The position numbers and the translations under genes are program-made. A model generated the notes under the pieces. That model was not told the origin of the DNA. It was given only the letters and a program-made list of their open reading frames with translations, and searched no databases. This document shows, one piece after another, positions 5,526 to 6,668 of a DNA stretch of 6,668 bases. The DNA is taken from contig DASVCZ010000067.1 in the NCBI GenBank assembly GCA_036381335.1, positions 1-6,668 on the forward strand, given 5' to 3'. Position 1 is the first letter of the stretch. Each line of letters begins with the position of its first letter. The stretch comes from DASVCZ01 sp036381335. GTDB lineage: Bacteria; Patescibacteriota; Microgenomatia; UBA1400; PJMF01.

Positions 5526-6668
5526 AAAAAGCAGTTGTCATCATCCCCACGTATAACGAGAAAAAAAATATCGAGCGGACTTTAGCTGCCGTACTGGAGG
5601 TATTTGACACTATCCGTGACTGGAAAATGGAAGTGTTAGTAGTGGATGATACGTCGCCAGACAAAACGTATGAAGTTGTCAGAGCCTGGCAGAAAAAAGA
5701 CAACCGAGTTCACTTACTGATTAATCCCCATAAAGCTGGTTTAGGCGGAGCGTATCTCAAGGGTATGGCCGAGGCTTTTGGAGCTTTAAAAGCCGACGTG
5801 GTTTTTGAGTTCGACGCCGACCTCCAACACGACCCCAAAAGAATTCCGGCTTTACTTGAGAAAATAGATCAAGGGTACGATTTGGTTTTAGGCTCTCGTT
5901 ACATCAAAGGCGGCAGTATTCCCCAAACCTGGGGTTTACACCGAAAGTTTTTAAGTATCGTGGGTAACTTGGTTATTATGACCGTCCTAACTGATTTTCG
6001 AATTCGAGATTGGACAGCCGGCTACCGAGCCTTAACCAAAGAAGTTTATCAAGCAGTGGGTCCAGAGATGGAAGGAGAGCGTTTTACAGGCTATACTTTT
6101 CAGATAGGTTTTTTACATAAAACGGTCCGCAAAGGGTTTAAAGTAGCCGAAGTTCCCATCCATTTTGCGGATCGCACCGAAGGAGCATCAAAACTGGGAC
6201 CGGAGTACTTAAAGAATACACTTATGTACATATTCAAAGTCAGAATCCAAGAAATTATGGCGCACCGCATTTTTAAATTTGCAATAGTAGGCGGCATTGG
6301 GGCGCTGATTCAGCTATCAACGTTGCAGTTGTATCGAATTTTTTTGCCTTATCAACTAGCGTTTTTCTTGTCTATCGAATCAGCCGTGGTGTCTAACTTT
6401 ATTTTAAATAACTTGTGGACATTTGCTGACCGCAAACTGTCTCTGCCTCAGTTACCTTTAAAATTCTTGCAATTTAACTTAGCTTCCGGAGGCTCTATTT
6501 TGATTCAACAAATTGTAGCTTTCATAGGGCAATTTGGAATTGGTTTATTCACTCTTCTCACCTTACCGATTGTCAATTATGAAATCGATACTGGACTCAT
6601 GTACGCGGTAGTCGGCATTTTGCTCGGCATGTTCTGGAACTTCTTTGCCTATGACAAGTTCATCTGGA
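5522..6668 (+). CDS. Polyprenol-phosphate glycosyltransferase (GT2, DPM1-like) fused to a GtrA domain, 3' end outside window
   Basis: The GT2 part probably transfers a sugar, typically mannose or glucose, from its nucleotide to polyprenyl phosphate at the inner membrane face; GtrA domains are thought to help move such lipid-linked sugars across the membrane. The frame runs 382 residues to the window edge without a stop. Visible GT2 features are VVIIPTYNE (5-13), VDDTSPDKT (41-49), the metal-binding DADLQHDP (98-105), SRYIKGG (125-131), RDWTAGYRA (162-170), GYTFQI (190-195) and EVPIHFADRTEGASKLG (210-226), all typical of DPM1-like enzymes. From about 250, four hydrophobic segments follow (near 252-270, 277-295, 318-340, 358-376), with SNFILNNLWTFADR (291-304) as the GtrA hallmark. 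The ending FFAYDKFIW suggests only a few residues are missing. Its ATG overlaps the gmd stop (ATGA), so both are coexpressed. Sugar and lipid specificity cannot be read from the sequence; GDP-mannose, shared with Gmd, is a plausible donor. Confidence 0.93.
   Translation, partial: MKKAVVIIPTYNEKKNIERTLAAVLEVFDTIRDWKMEVLVVDDTSPDKTYEVVRAWQKKDNRVHLLINPHKAGLGGAYLKGMAEAFGALKADVVFEFDADLQHDPKRIPALLEKIDQGYDLVLGSRYIKGGSIPQTWGLHRKFLSIVGNLVIMTVLTDFRIRDWTAGYRALTKEVYQAVGPEMEGERFTGYTFQIGFLHKTVRKGFKVAEVPIHFADRTEGASKLGPEYLKNTLMYIFKVRIQEIMAHRIFKFAIVGGIGALIQLSTLQLYRIFLPYQLAFFLSIESAVVSNFILNNLWTFADRKLSLPQLPLKFLQFNLASGGSILIQQIVAFIGQFGIGLFTLLTLPIVNYEIDTGLMYAVVGILLGMFWNFFAYDKFIW

Noticed and set aside
5473..5703. 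Minus-strand open frame across the gmd-glycosyltransferase junction
   Set aside because: Antisense to two strongly supported genes, with no motif or promoter.
1..6668. CRISPR array, insertion sequence, tRNA or rRNA
   Set aside because: No regularly spaced direct repeats, transposase motifs, terminal inverted repeats or recognisable RNA genes were seen on either strand.

Overview
This window looks like bacterial chromosome with ordinary coding density, carrying a small nucleotide-sugar and envelope-glycan locus next to two housekeeping genes. The standard code applies: TAA, TAG and TGA all end genes, and no in-frame TGA is needed. The organism cannot be fixed from the sequence. A compact TrmD outside its usual ribosomal-protein cluster, a glycosyltransferase fused to a GtrA membrane domain, very tight spacing and apparently leaderless genes would fit a streamlined lineage such as the Candidate Phyla Radiation (Patescibacteria). 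That is an inference with modest confidence.

Left part, minus strand (1-1585): trmD (tRNA m1G37 methyltransferase) is followed after 42 bases by sppA (membrane-anchored signal peptide peptidase, family S49), whose 3' end lies outside the window. Neither trmD nor sppA has a convincing Shine-Dalgarno sequence, and each has a -10-like hexamer only 7-9 bases before its ATG.

Middle, plus strand (1629-3853): ugd (UDP-glucose 6-dehydrogenase) starts 43 bases from trmD, divergently, and overlaps rmd (GDP-4-dehydro-6-deoxy-D-mannose reductase) at a TAATG junction.

Insert, minus strand (3850-4416): an unrecognised 188-residue protein with one hydrophobic segment at its very C-terminus. Its stop codon overlaps that of rmd and it has its own extended -10 promoter. 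It separates rmd from its pathway partner gmd.

Right part, plus strand (4548-6668): gmd (GDP-mannose 4,6-dehydratase) overlaps, through ATGA, a polyprenol-phosphate glycosyltransferase with a C-terminal GtrA domain, which is still open at the window edge.

How the genes work together: Gmd converts GDP-mannose to GDP-4-dehydro-6-deoxy-mannose and Rmd reduces that to GDP-D-rhamnose. Ugd makes UDP-glucuronate. The GT2-GtrA protein probably loads a sugar onto a polyprenyl phosphate lipid at the membrane. Together they suggest supply of activated sugars for a surface polysaccharide or glycoprotein. No mobile element, CRISPR array, tRNA or rRNA was seen, and no intergenic stretch exceeds about 135 bases. 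The main unexplained items are the 188-residue antisense gene and the repeated leaderless-promoter layout.
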